A stretch of DNA of 64,000 nt, from positions 3,278,501 through 3,342,500 of the forward strand of contig SMMW01000622.1 of assembly GCA_004794655.1 (NCBI GenBank), in the 5' to 3' direction. This DNA is from Marisa cornuarietis (Eukaryota > Mollusca > Gastropoda > Architaenioglossa > Ampullariidae). Shown here piece by piece: positions 1 through 11,841 of this stretch. The first letter of the stretch is position 1. Each line of letters begins with the position of its first letter. Under the pieces are notes generated by a model that was not told the DNA's origin, ran no database searches, and was given only the letters and a program-made list of their open reading frames with translations. The position numbers and the translations under genes are program-made.

Positions 1-640
1 TAGTGATTTTACGTGAACCACCCTCTGCACTTTCCTCACCATCCCCACGCTGCGCCGGTGTTCTGCGCGGAGGCTCTCCGCAGGAGTACGCAGGTAAGGT
101 TTTCGCGGAGGTCAAGAGAAAGCTGGTGATGTCTGCAAGTGGTTGTAGCGGAAACAGAGAAACCCACCGGTCGTGGCGTCGAAGACGCGCGGGCCTCGCG
201 AGGGTGTGCGCCGGCGTGCCGCCTCTCTGCCGCCTCCCATGACGCTGCCGGCGCCGCGCCGCCGCTGAGGCTGCCATCTATTTCCACTCGCCGCCATCGA
301 TACGGCGAAGGGAGAGAGGCCCGGCGTGATGGGGGAGGGCCAAAAATGATAGGAAAACAGCAGCATCAGTCACCTGTGCACTTGCCGACCGCCGCGGTAC
401 CATCCTTGGGCCACAAGTCCCCCTCCGAGCCCATTGCCGCCCCTCCTTTGGCTGCCGCACAGTCTGCTGTCTGCGACAGACACCATTCCTGACGGACTGC
501 GGCTCCCATTAAATAAAAATTCAAAAAAACAAAATACGCAAAAATCCCAACCCTTTCCCAGTTCCTCCCCTTTGAGCAATCGGAAATGTAGCAATTTCTC
601 TCTCACTCTCTCCGCAAACTCTTTCTTTCTTTCTCAACAT
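1..640. other. GC-rich gene-free stretch
   Basis: The first 500 bases are clearly richer in GC and CpG than the rest of the window. Open frames run on both strands, as expected where stop codons are rare, but none resembles a known protein and no splice-site chain was found. It could be the promoter or first exon of a gene lying to the left; nothing here proves it. Confidence 0.4.
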
Positions 641-644
641 GAAG

Positions 645-735
645 GTGACTGGCGGGAATGGTAAATGATGACTTTGAAAGCGTAGGTTCAAATCCTGTCT
701 GGGCATATTTCTCTAAAAAAAAATAATAATAAAAA
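645..735 (+). repeat. Possible tRNA-derived SINE remnant
   Basis: A perfect RNA polymerase III B-box-like core, GGTTCAAATCC, sits at 685-695. It can form a T-arm-like hairpin with GTAGG pairing to CCTGT. A weak A-box-like stretch (TGGCGGGAATGGT) lies about 35 bases upstream, and an A-rich tail starts near 714. No acceptor stem or anticodon arm can be drawn, so this is not a working tRNA gene. A small SINE or tRNA retropseudogene is the best reading. Confidence 0.4.
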
Positions 736-1892
736 GAAAAGAGAAAGCGAGAAAAAAACGAGTTTGCTGTTAGAGGCACTACCGAAAATTTCTGCTGGTG
801 TATTTGAAGAGATCGATGGATTTTAGCAAAATATATATATATAGTCTCTAAATGCAGTGTAGCCGTTTTGCACCTGTGACGAACGCTAGGTGCGGTAAAG
901 TTATGGCGCCAGCCGTTCCTGTTGTTTGCTAGGCACGCGATAAGATTCCGTCAAACAATCTTCACCTTTTTGTCCTCCAGTGTATAGTAAGAATCGCACT
1001 GGCAAAAGTTTTGTATAGCCTTAAAGCCATTAAGGTAATTGTATATACTATTTAAGAAATATACTTTATGAAACTGAGCAAATGACGGAAGCAGGCATAT
1101 TCAAACGTTGCGAGAGATGTAGCTGATTAGATGTTGGCACAAAGGTTAACACCCTTTCTTCGGTAGTAAACAGATATTATTAAGTCTGATGGCTTTTCAA
1201 ACTGTATGAAGGTTTAAGATAAACGAAAAAAAAACAACAACAGTGGTTTACAAGCGTGAAGGAATGGACAGGCTGCCCAATGAAAGATCTTCTTAACATC
1301 GCCACTGCTGTCTCATCATGTCCCTCCCGCCTCCCCATCCCTCACCGACGACAGGTACCGGCGGAACGGCTCCACAGGTAGGCCGGAACAGTGATGATGA
1401 AGATGATTTCAGTCTAATCTATTCTACATAGCATGGTTATCCGCCCGCAAGGCAGCATCAAGCATTCTGCTGTTTCTTTGTTCTCAGTTCGCATCACTTA
1501 TGTGATTTTATTATCAACGTGGATTTCCCACAACACCCAAGTCAAGATTAAAATCAGTAAATGACACACGCGGTGTCAGTATGGCGAAATGGATGTACAC
1601 GTGTCATCTAGTATCTGGTTTGGATGTCCTTTGGCTGTCGTCTTAAAATGAATGAATCAGAAATCAAAATCTCTTTTATCTCTCTCTCCTCTCTTTCTCT
1701 CTCATCTATGATACGCTACGAAATGACATGTCAACACCCAAGCTGTCGTCAAGAAGGCTCAGCAGCGCCTCTTCCTTCTCCGGAAGCTGAAGTCTTTCTC
1801 TGTCTCCTACCAATTTCTTCAGCTTTTTTTACAGATCGCACATAGAGAGCGTGCTTTCCTTCTCGTTTATCTGTTTCTACAACAGTTTATCG
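736..1892. other. Gene-free stretch
   Basis: AT-rich sequence with short homopolymers and one small TA run near 831-842. I see no coding exon, RNA gene or recognisable repeat. Confidence 0.5.
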
Positions 1893-2150
1893 ATGAAGGA
1901 CAAGAGCAGCCTACATCGTGTGGTATTCACCTGCTCAAAAGTCATTGGGACAGCTCAAAGTGCTCTTCAGACTCTATATAACAGGCAGACACTTCTGAAA
2001 GTGTCTGCAATCCTTCGTGATGACAGGCATGTCCTGTCGAGAGAATTTGTCCAGCTCCCATCGGGCTGTGTGTGTGTGTGTGTGTTAAATTGTATCGAGC
2101 TACCACTCAATTGCCCTCTGGGACAAATAAAGTCTTATCTTATCTTAATC
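1893..2150 (+). mobile_element. LINE 3' end remnant (C-terminus plus 3' tail)
   Basis: From 1893 the plus strand encodes a segment with the hallmarks of the C-terminal end of many animal LINE polyproteins: SLHRVVFTCSKVIG, then a tyrosine/arginine helix, then a D-R-H-L-F-x-LPSG motif. The frame runs into a short GT repeat at about 2067-2085 where the usual RRYR continuation should be. The typical LINE 3' tail follows (AATTGCCCTCTGGGACAAATAAAGT), ending in CTTAT repeats near 2150. This is a short, deleted, dead copy. The same tail type recurs at 34.6 and 54.1 kb. Confidence 0.65.
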
Positions 2151-5100
2151 TTTACCAGCATTTGCTTTGTGTGGATCTTTATTTGGAGCCACCGCTAATC
2201 TGTCGATTAAAGGGTAACATAAAGTTATAATAAAGGTGCTTCGGAGCAAGCTAATAACTTTCTGTCTACGAAAGGAGCTCTGCAAAAAATTGGTTAGAAT
2301 CGAACGTTCCCCTACCGTTCTGATCCGTGTGCCGATCGCAGGTCACTGAGTTTTGGACAACGTGCTGCTATTTTCTTACTGACGCACAAAATATAGGCTT
2401 TAATAGAATGTTAATCAGTTTCACTGTACATGACTTTGTTAAGTGGTCCTTCCGAGGTTTTTTTATTGGCACAAAGATAACCTCCTGTTTAAATGGTTGG
2501 AAAAAATTTTAGCACACAATATTTTTTGTTTTTGATTGACTCATTTTTTCCGGAGGTAAAATAAAAAAGAAAGTGCGCCTGCGATATACGGCTGGAGTAC
2601 ACGCGAGCTGTAACATATTTACTAAGCATTACATTACTAAGCATTACAAAAATGGTTTTCTTAAAACTGGTTAAAAGGTCACTGGGAATGATTTCAAAAA
2701 TGAGGTCACCTGCATTCAGCAACGTCGCAACAATGTTCCCTACACTTGTGCTTTCCACGGGTGACATTGTTGTGTCTCGTTTGTCCGAGGGACCTCACTC
2801 ACCCTCGCTAGACCGCAAAACACAGGGAACTAACTGCCTGCACATCAGCCTGGCGTCGGTCCCTTTACTTCGGCCGCGGCGACTTCTCAACAGGTGAGCT
2901 GCGGAGTTTTCTTGAACTTTATAGAAAACCGTTTTTGCTAAATTTTTTTTTCTTCTTCTTCTTTTGCAGTTTTGAGTTCGAGGCGCTGTTTAGTGCTACG
3001 AATGAAGTCTTTAGAGCTGAACACGTTTGTTGCATTCGGTACGGCGAGGTCACAAGGTCACTGTGCATAATGTGAATGTTTTGCCTCTTTCTCTCTCAGA
3101 GTCCGAGCCTTCTTCATGTGCTTGCATGCACTAGACGCACGTGCATTCTCGCCCCTTCTCTGTGACGAGCACCTAGTGTACCGATGGTGAGGAAACAGGT
3201 CAACACAAAGAATGTGACTCACACCTGTGGGTTCTTGTCCTGAACGGTGGAATATGTATTGAATTTTGCTATCAAAGTAGCTACAGAGGGCGGAAAAAAA
3301 CTCATGGGAAGTTGGGGGGGGGGGTTATGACATGATCGTCTTTGACTTATTAATCGATTCTGTTCACGCTTACAATTTCAACTGAGCAGCGAGTGGCAAA
3401 CAACAGGGCTCTCTAGACTAGATAATAGTTGTTTGAATGAAAGCATCTTTAAGCTCTAAAAAAGTTTAAAGACTGGTATACCTGAAAGATGCAAGAAACT
3501 GATTATGTTGTTACAGTCAATCTTTAAAACACACAGTTATGAGTGTCCAAATTTTTTAAACTATGTTATTCTTAAACAAATTCATAGGATTATCATAGAT
3601 TTATCACAGTGTTTGTAAGAACTTTTTAAAAAGTTCAGATTCTTTCAGACTTTCCAAAACCTGTTTTAATGTTTCAAAGACTTTCAGACTAACTGCAGTA
3701 TAATTACTTATAACGATATATGTATGTACACAAATGTTTGGAAGGGAATATAAATATACACTTTAACAAAGAAATTAAACACACATTTTAAAAACTACCG
3801 ATATGATTGTAAGGAATTCTTGGTTTTATTTTTTTTAAATGGTTCTCAAAATTATTGTCTATAAGAAAAGACTTTTAAAAGCCACGAGATATATGCAGGT
3901 AAAGTATAAACTATCATAATGCTTGGAAATGACGTCCACAGCCATTCCTCCCTCCCCTCCTAGAAGCAGGTCGCAAAGAATGTTGCATGAAAAAAAAAAG
4001 TTTTGGCATTAGTCTCATTGATCTTCAGAAATTCACCAATATTCTCTGTTCAGTTAGGACTGGAGAATATAAAAATAAACTTTTCAAGTTAGTGATGCTT
4101 ATATCGCTGAACAGACACTAGCAACAAGATGGAAATATTACTTACCACGTGCTTTCCGTATTCACATACGTGTATGTGCGTCTGTGCTATTTTATCTGGA
4201 TACTGTCGGGCAAGCTGTCATAATTTAAGGTGAACAACTCCTGTACTGTTAAAAAAAGGTTGACATAGTTCCGTCCCTTGCCTGTTAAATCTATGAGACC
4301 TCAAAAGACTCGGTTGTCAGTTGTTCCTCATTCTTACTTGCAATACAGTTATCAAGTGTCTATCAAATCTTCCTCTTCATCATCAACTCCTTATTACGAA
4401 GTCGCTCTGTTATGAATGGTACAGGGTATGCAGCATCCAGCATCACAGGACAAGAGGGGCAAAGTAGACTTGTTACCTGACTCCACCCTGACTCTAAAAT
4501 CTGTAATTACTAAACGTGCTTACGTGATCAGAAGCGTTGAATGCGAACATTGTGTGTGACCAGCTACCTACACTTCCCAGTGGCTTGTGGTTACCAGTGG
4601 CTACTTCTGACCATCTTTTGATTAGCAGTCGTCACTGACAAAAACGGCCTCATCATCTTACAATACACCTCTTCATCTTTTTCTCCAGCCTGGTATCGTC
4701 TGGCACCAGCCTATGACCTCACTCACTTTTGAGGCTTTAGCTTTACAGTGTTCAGTACCGTCTGCTTAATATTGTCAGAGAAACCCGCATCCAGTTGTAT
4801 CAAAGAACAAAAAAATCACATAAGTTTCAACCAGTTTTGCTTTGAAGAGACTGGAAAGAATGAATTTCCTTCTCCTTGTCAGCGAATGAAGTTTTTTTCA
4901 GGAATGAGAGTGCCTTGTATCAGTTTCACCGCAGAAAGCACAGCCCCCAGCAAGGTGAGCAATTAACCATAGTGTCCATGCTCTGATATGAAAGGTATCA
5001 TCATCAGGTTCGCCGCAGATAGCAAGACCCACACTCGCATGAAACTGTGCAGTTGTGCCGACCGTCCGTCGCATTGTCGCCTGTCACCTGCCTGGTACCG

Positions 5101-6389
5101 GCGTCCATCAGGGCATAGCACGCAGTGCGCATGTCACAGCAACTGTCGGCTGCTGGGAGGCACACCCTCTCACTCACCCACCTCCAACACACACACACAC
5201 ACACATACCCTCCCGCATGCCTCGTTCATCCTGAAAGACAGCGTCTGACCTTGAAATCAGTTGTGACTTTTTCATTCTTTATCTTTTTAAAAGTGGGAAC
5301 AAATACTTTCAAAGAAAATATAAAAGTGCTTTTATAAACTAAACAGTGACAGTGTGTGTGCGTGCGCGCGCGCGCGTGCGTTTGTGCACCTGTATGTGCA
5401 AGCACGTTCATGTCCAAAAACTGAGACTGCAAACTCACGGGAAAAGTCGTTTAGCGTTGCCAAGTTTTAACGTATTTAATTAGTGTTAATGTCAGATTAG
5501 TTTCGTTCTGATGTGTAACTTAGTAACAACAATACAGCTTTCCAACTGAACAAAGACATTCTCCGGTGAAACTGATTCAATTATTTGATTTGGTGCAATA
5601 CTACAAACCACAGTAACCTGCTTATGCGTGTCATGTCAATAAATCAGAAAAAGAGAGTTTCCAGCTCGAAGTGATTTTATTGTCGCTTTGTTGGCAACAA
5701 AGTCGTTTGGAGACAAGCGCCGACCTGTGTAGCTTTCCCCCGCATCATCGTTATGCTCAGGCTAATTATTTCAGGTTCTGAACATAAAGTATGAGACGAT
5801 CGTCAACTTCTATAAGTGAGGGTTGTCAACTCTTGCACTCGTGCGGTATGACGGTTGAATGCAATAAAGTCAGGGCTGGGATGGGGAGCCCAGGAGCAGC
5901 ACATTTATACTAATGTTTGCTATCCTCTTACCTGTTACACATGACTGAACCCATTCCATTTATATTTCCCGGCACACTAGAGTGAGCACGTTACATCTGT
6001 ATTAGTTTACACTTGAATGATGTCGAACATGGCGTATTTTTCTTGCTGGATGCTTTGTCTGTTTTACTGCAAATAACATTAAAAGTGTTTTACGGCGGCG
6101 AAAAACATTCTTCAACACGGTTCGCGTCATCCTACCCACCACACTCTGGTTAAATGTTGAGTCACTTAGCATCCCCTTACCTACTTCACTCAACGTAAAG
6201 TGCTGAGGGGCCATGGAAGGTTAAGCATATGGATACAATATTTTATTCTTGAGGAAAAAAATCAAGATCATGAGAAAAAAATAAACAGATGGAGGGAGAA
6301 AGAAAGGGAGGCGAGTCGAACTTCCATCTTTGGGATCAGAAACGTGTACACAACGTAGAAGTCACGTAAAAATGTACGTCACGGATGTG
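2151..6389. other. Gene-free stretch with microsatellites
   Basis: No exon chain or conserved protein segment was found on either strand. It holds short simple repeats, including AC at about 5189-5206 and an alternating GT/GC run at about 5352-5381. Open frames around 2652-2897 and 4748-5248 are low-complexity and show no family resemblance. Confidence 0.5.
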
Positions 6390-7400
6390 ACCTTCATGCT
6401 TGAAGCATGTAGCAGAAAAAGCCAAACTGGCTTTTGCGAGTTCTTGCAATACCTACTTAGATACTTTTCTCGTAAATCGTCATATTTTGAACAAGCCTTT
6501 AAAAGGTGTTCCTCGTCTTCAATGTTTGCACAGTATGAATACATACTGGTATCATCACTGTAGAAGATATTTGCACTTAGATCATTTAGGCCCCACCTAA
6601 ACATTATAAACACATTTCGAAACTTAAAGTAATATATCTGACAAGTATTTTTCTGGCTGCAACAGGGACTTGAACGAACTGTATTTTGAGAAATGATCAC
6701 TGCCATTTATCTTGCTGTGCCAGTCCTGCTTGTAACAGTCTACCGTTCTTTGCCTAAAGATTTTCAAAAAGATTTTTCATTTCCCACTCCTCCCTTTATC
6801 CAGACCAGAGATGCTGAATATGTCAAACATTTTTTAATCAATCCTGGCTGTTTGTTCCCACAACCACCCCTTCCCCCAGCGAGCATTTTTACTCATTTCA
6901 TTCACCTGCTTTGGTGAGCTGGAGAACATCATCTTTTGCAACTTGAACTACTAGCGTACCGCGTACATAAAATTGTATTGTATTGCTGTCGATATACAGA
7001 GGGTATCTGCCTAGTTCTTCATAGGCCAAACAAGTTGGTATCTTAGATCCCACATTTGATTCTATAGTATGATAATGTGTTGCGCCTCATATTTCAGACG
7101 CATACAACGGCTTTATCTGAGCGTCAAACAACTAAAAGCATATTGAATTTTCCATATTTCCTAGGCTCTATATACATCGTTCTCACAATTGCCTACACCT
7201 TGCCTCGGCTCTGCCAGCAAATTCTTCTAGTGCTGAATTAAAAGACACTTTTTTAGTTATCGTGAAACCTAAATATTTTGACCTTTTTGCTTTTTCAGTT
7301 TCCTTGCCCTTACAGTGCCATTTATCGCTATGTGTCCAACCTTACGAAAAACCATGATTTTGTCTTGGTCAAATCTGCAATCAGTCCGAGTGCATCCGAA
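6390..7400 (-). mobile_element. Degraded LINE reverse transcriptase remnant
   Basis: Read on the minus strand from 7400 downward, fragments come in the order of a non-LTR retrotransposon C-terminus. DKIMVFRKVGHI lies near 7340-7375, KYLGFTITKKVSFNSALEEFAGR near 7220-7285, and LFDAQIKPLYASEI near 7080-7125. A Zn-binding-like tail with C-x-x-x-EDEEHLL-x-x-C-x-x-Y follows at about 6460-6560. Stops and frame changes separate the pieces, so the copy is dead. The motifs resemble the LINE type with KTKVMVFRKGG and YLG segments common in marine invertebrates; I do not assign a clade. Confidence 0.65.
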
Positions 7401-8986
7401 GCTTGTTCCAAATAGTTCAGACGGCCAGCCGGTACAAAGACAGAGAGAGAGAATAAAAAAGAGGGAGAAATAATAAATAGAGAACACGATAATTGCTGTC
7501 AAAACAAAGATATACACCATCGATGTCCTTTGAATCGAGGATAATTGCATAAAACCAGTTTTGGAACATTAAAAAAAAAATTGGGAAAGTGTAAACTCGA
7601 TGACGCTGGGTGGAGACTGCGAATGAAATCTGCGGGTGTTGGGCGCTCGTTAGGTGGACTACCGCTGTCGTGGATCATAATGAGCAGACGACACGTACGG
7701 CGACCGACGACAGTTATTTTATTCTCAGCAGCCCCGCGCGGTGCAGACGGCTGCCCAGTGGCGTCAGGGGTCTTTTAAAGTCAAGGAGGTGTGAGAGTAG
7801 ATTTCACGCACCACCGTTCGTTTTCTGCAGTCACTTTGCACTGTGCCCGCGAAGTCAGACGAGAAGGTGTTAACACTTTTGTCCCCAGTTCACCCCTCCT
7901 TCCAGTTGTGGTTATCAGCCCTGTGATCATGCCTGTGCTATCAGACAAAATGCTTGTCTGCCGATGTATGTGCGGTAGAATTTCGTCTCGACGCTGCAGT
8001 GGTGTCGCCATGATTGTCACGACATACGGAGGTGATGAGAGGACGGTGGGATTGCGGTAAGTTTGGGAGGGTATGTAGGGGTGGCAGACGAGGGTTCTGG
8101 CCAAGTTCGAAGGATTCGTAATACGATCAAGTATTTACAAAGCGCTCTAGGGGCACTGAAAGCTATGAATAGCTGACAAACACTTCAACTGGGAATGAGG
8201 GAGACAGAGTGAGAAAACATCATGTGAAGAGTGAAAATTAAGGAGCGGGCTTGGTGGATGAATAAGATATGGGAAAGAAAGAACGAGGGATGGCTCGGGA
8301 GAGAGGAGGGAGGGAGATATACAGTAAAAACAAACTTGAACTTTCGCATTAAAGTGTATAATTTCTATTCCAGTTTCATGTTTTAAAATTAATTGTAGAT
8401 ATCTCGAGTCCTGCTGTATTCCACCAGCATCTTCAAAGCGCTAGTTGAATAAAAGAAAAAATAGTCTTCAGCTGTAACTAGTTTATTTAACACATATAGG
8501 TGATACACTATCAGCACAAAATAGAGTCTTTTCAAGAAACATGACAAACTTTGTGGTAGAGTGCTATAAAAATACATTTATTATTAGTATAATTATCACA
8601 ATCATTGCGACAGCTAAGCGATCAAAGCTAATTCTGGGGTTAATAAGTGGGCCAGTGTTATGTTGAATGTTTGGAATTATGTCACAATTGGCACTATGAC
8701 AGTTTATTTGGAATTATTCTCTGTAGTATTTTGTCTCATTATTTTCGAATTTCAAATAACGAATCTGAATGTATGTATTATATATGTATATGTGTATTAA
8801 AAAAAAGGGGGGGTGCATGGACTTTGTTAGGAGTGACATGCGTCCTCACAGATCTATGATCTCGAGATGTGGGCGTCATAAATACGAGTGATCTCCCTTA
8901 AGCCTGGCAACATTTCCGGGGTAAAGACGCCACCTTAGCCAATGGCATAGCACAGCGTCAGCAAGTCTACACAAAAGGAATCTGCT
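7401..8986. other. Gene-free stretch upstream of the saposin-like gene
   Basis: Open frames at 7545-8104 overlap on both strands in a locally GC-richer patch and do not resemble proteins. The last few hundred bases must hold the promoter of the gene starting at 8987, but no clear TATA box or other defined element is visible. Confidence 0.45.
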
Positions 8987-10601
8987 ATGGCTGTCAGTGC
9001 ACAATCTTTGTTAGTTTTTCTTGGAATTGTTTTCACATTCTTTAATGCCGCTGGAACTTCGGTTCCAGACGGTATGCAGAAGGGTAAGGACTAAGTTCTT
9101 TAAAGTACAGGAACGAGATTAATACAAATAAAAAGGAACCAAAAATTAATCCGGGTCAGTGATTAGCTCAAAATAGCCATACCATGGTCGTGATCTAGAG
9201 GCTGATAAACACAAAGCATATTATGTATAAATATCACCTTTTAAGACAAGATAAATGTGTGCTATGTCATGAATTTTGTACATTTATCCACTATTATATA
9301 TAAATTGTATTTGTTTAAACTCTGTTTTCAGAAGTGTATTGTCTGGGATGTGAGACAACAATGAAAGGTGAGCAAGCAAATTTATGAAAGTGGGGATTCT
9401 GAACAATAGTGTTTTTTATATAATTCAAAAAAATTATAATGAGGCACAAAACGTTAGCATTATGATTTGCCTTTTTATTAATTATATATACACTTCTTTT
9501 GGGACAAGCTAAACTTTATTTTACAAACATGGAAGTGTACTCACTCTCTCTCACACACACACAATTAAACACACACACTGGTGTTAAAACAGAGTGTTGA
9601 TTAAATGTTTCTACTCAATTGCAGTGTTTGACCGTCTGCTGAGGGGTGTCCCTAAAGACAAACTTGATGGGACTTTGGCTATAGCCTTCGAGTCACTGTG
9701 TATGCCAAGCAATTTTGACTTGCATGAAGTTTCGAAAGATTTGCTCTCTTCAGCCTGCAATCATCTGATAAGTAAGAATTATGAATGCCAAAATAGAGAA
9801 TATATATTTGTGTTGGCTGTGTTTCAGACACTGGTATCATGTATCTGCTGCATAATTTTAGTTTTGTATCAAATGAAAGGAACTATTCATGAATCTGTTG
9901 GTAGTTTTGATGACTTTGTACAAATCTAACTAAATCAGCTGTAGTTTCATCCCAAACTGCCTTATGAGAAATTTCAAGATAGGTGTATTTCTAGTTTAAA
10001 TTTTTCTATCTTTTCATTTTTACAATTTATTTGTATCCAAGCAACTACCAGGGTTTAAGTGCCATTACTAAAGTTGTAATATGAAAAAGATAAATTTGGG
10101 GGTTCTAGAACAGCATGGACCAAGATTAAAAGAAGTCTTGCTGACTGAATACCGTCAACAAAATCTGCCCACATATCTAAACCTCATGCAGCGTGTATGC
10201 TCAGGACTGACTGGTGCTTGTTATGGAGTTCTGCATGATGACCACGACCATGATCCACTGGTCAGTTTGTCATCTGGTTACTGCATAACAATATTTCTTC
10301 TTTTTAAAATGTCTGTCATGAATGTATGAGTAGTTATACTTGCTCTGTTGCAACAAAAGCTAAACAATGCATTGAACCTGTCTTATGGTTGCAAACTTTA
10401 CTATGCCTTACTCTGCATATTCAGACTCGGATAAACAAACAAAAAGAAAGAAAGAAAGCAGTGTCTGATCTCTGAACCATTTGATTTCAGACTGACAATG
10501 CACACATCAAACTGGACACAGCAAGCAATGAATTTGTTGTCCTTCCTGGCAAAAACTTGAAGATGGCCAAGCCTGTGAGTGAGATGCACGAAGAGTTGTG
10601 A
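8987..10601 (+). CDS. Saposin-like ER-resident protein, canopy/MZB1 type
   Basis: Five exons join in frame: 8987-9083, 9332-9367, 9625-9771, 10109-10260 and 10491-10601, giving 180 residues. All introns are GT-AG; the acceptor of exon 4 has a weak pyrimidine tract. Residues 1-23 form a signal peptide with a hydrophobic core (SLLVFLGIVFTFF). Six cysteines follow at 36, 39, 70, 89, 124 and 131 in the order C-x2-C, C, C, C-x6-C. This is the saposin-B pattern of the canopy/MZB1 family, and VCSGLTGAC resembles the C-x6-C of MZB1. The protein ends in HEEL (177-180), a KDEL-like retrieval signal, so residence in the ER lumen is likely. By family analogy it would help fold or mature client membrane or secreted proteins; that role is inferred. 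A His/Asp-rich loop (136-142) follows the last cysteine. The split exons are too short to be seen as one open frame. The family call is moderately sure, the gene structure more so. Confidence 0.72.
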
Positions 10602-10895
10602 TACCATGGGATTCATTTCACTGTCATTTCCATGCTTGCAATGTAAACATGAATTATGTTAGCATATCTGTCTGTGCAAAAGGTGTGTTAACTGAAAGCA
10701 TTTGATATTCAGCGTGTTTTTCTAAACTTCGTCTGAGGAAGCTTTTCTTCAGAGATATGACTCTTAAAGATGCACTGTTTTACTCACCTTTATGTGGACA
10801 TTTTTTATGGTTTTACCTGAAATCTTTATTCTATAATAATACACTGAGCTATACATCAAATTTTAAGACTTTGCAATATACGTGCTTATTGTGCA

Positions 10896-10901
10896 AATAA
10901 A
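10896..10901 (+). terminator. Polyadenylation signal AATAAA
   Basis: A canonical AATAAA lies about 295 bases after the stop codon of the saposin-like gene, in an AT-rich 3' UTR. Confidence 0.5.
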
Positions 10902-11841
10902 GTTATACTTTACATTCAAGATTTAGATATCTTTATATCCTTCAGGATGTGACTATAGTTTCTTCATGTAATGGTATCAGCAGTACAATTGTAGTTCGTT
11001 CTTTTTTCTTTATACTTAATGCTTTGAAACCAAACCCCTCAAGCATGACTTACATCTAACACATGTGAATGTGCACCAACATCATATACACTGTATGCTC
11101 TATCCTACCAGCAGGATTAGTAAACTGGCGTTTCAAAGTGCCCAAATTCTGCTGAATGTGCTTGTTTGAACTAATGCAGGTGAGAATGACAGAAAATAAG
11201 CACATTATCTGTGAATTAAAAGCTTTAAGCATATTTCACTTATTTGCTAAAGGTCTGATCCAAACACAGAAAACAAAATCTGGTGATTCTGACAGTGAAG
11301 TTTGCCTTATAAAGAAAAGGATGCTTAGCATTCCAACCCCATTAAGAACTTTTTGACAAAAGTTGTTTCAAGATCGTTAGGGCTGGTAATTTTTGTCAGA
11401 AATGTGAATAGTAATTCTCACTTTGAACAGTGGAATACTCAATAAAAGTTTCTAAATTAATGTGATTGTATACTTTTTAATGCAATTAATTTTACTTTTG
11501 ATCTGCAAATTGGTGTCCACTTTGATTTACATACAAACAAAAACATTAAAAAAACACTCCAATAATTCAACAAAATTTTAATACACAGTATACATAAGTA
11601 TTCAACAAATTATGTAAAACTGTTATCACAGACAACATTCTTTTCTACCAGTTTTTTTTTCTTCCTGCATTTTTCTTCAAGAACATATTTGAGGTTGAGG
11701 AAAGGGATTGCAAAGGTTGTTTGACTCAGTTCAGGGTTTCTGAAGCCCATGCAGTAAACATATTTTTTCTAAAATAGGGAAAACTGTAAAGAATTCAAGA
11801 AGAAAGACACTTCTTTTGTTTCCTTCATGGAAAGAACTTTC
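10902..11841. other. Convergent intergenic region
   Basis: This is the space between the ends of the saposin-like gene (+) and IFT70 (-). It is AT-rich. An ATTAAA read on the minus strand near 11576-11581 could serve as the IFT70 poly(A) signal. The plus-strand frame at 11156-11356 looks like chance. Confidence 0.45.

Noticed and set aside
685..695. tRNA gene call on the B-box-like motif
   Set aside because: No acceptor stem or anticodon arm can be formed; kept only as a possible SINE remnant.
7545..8104. Overlapping open frames on both strands
   Set aside because: Locally higher GC removes stops on both strands; the peptides are not protein-like.
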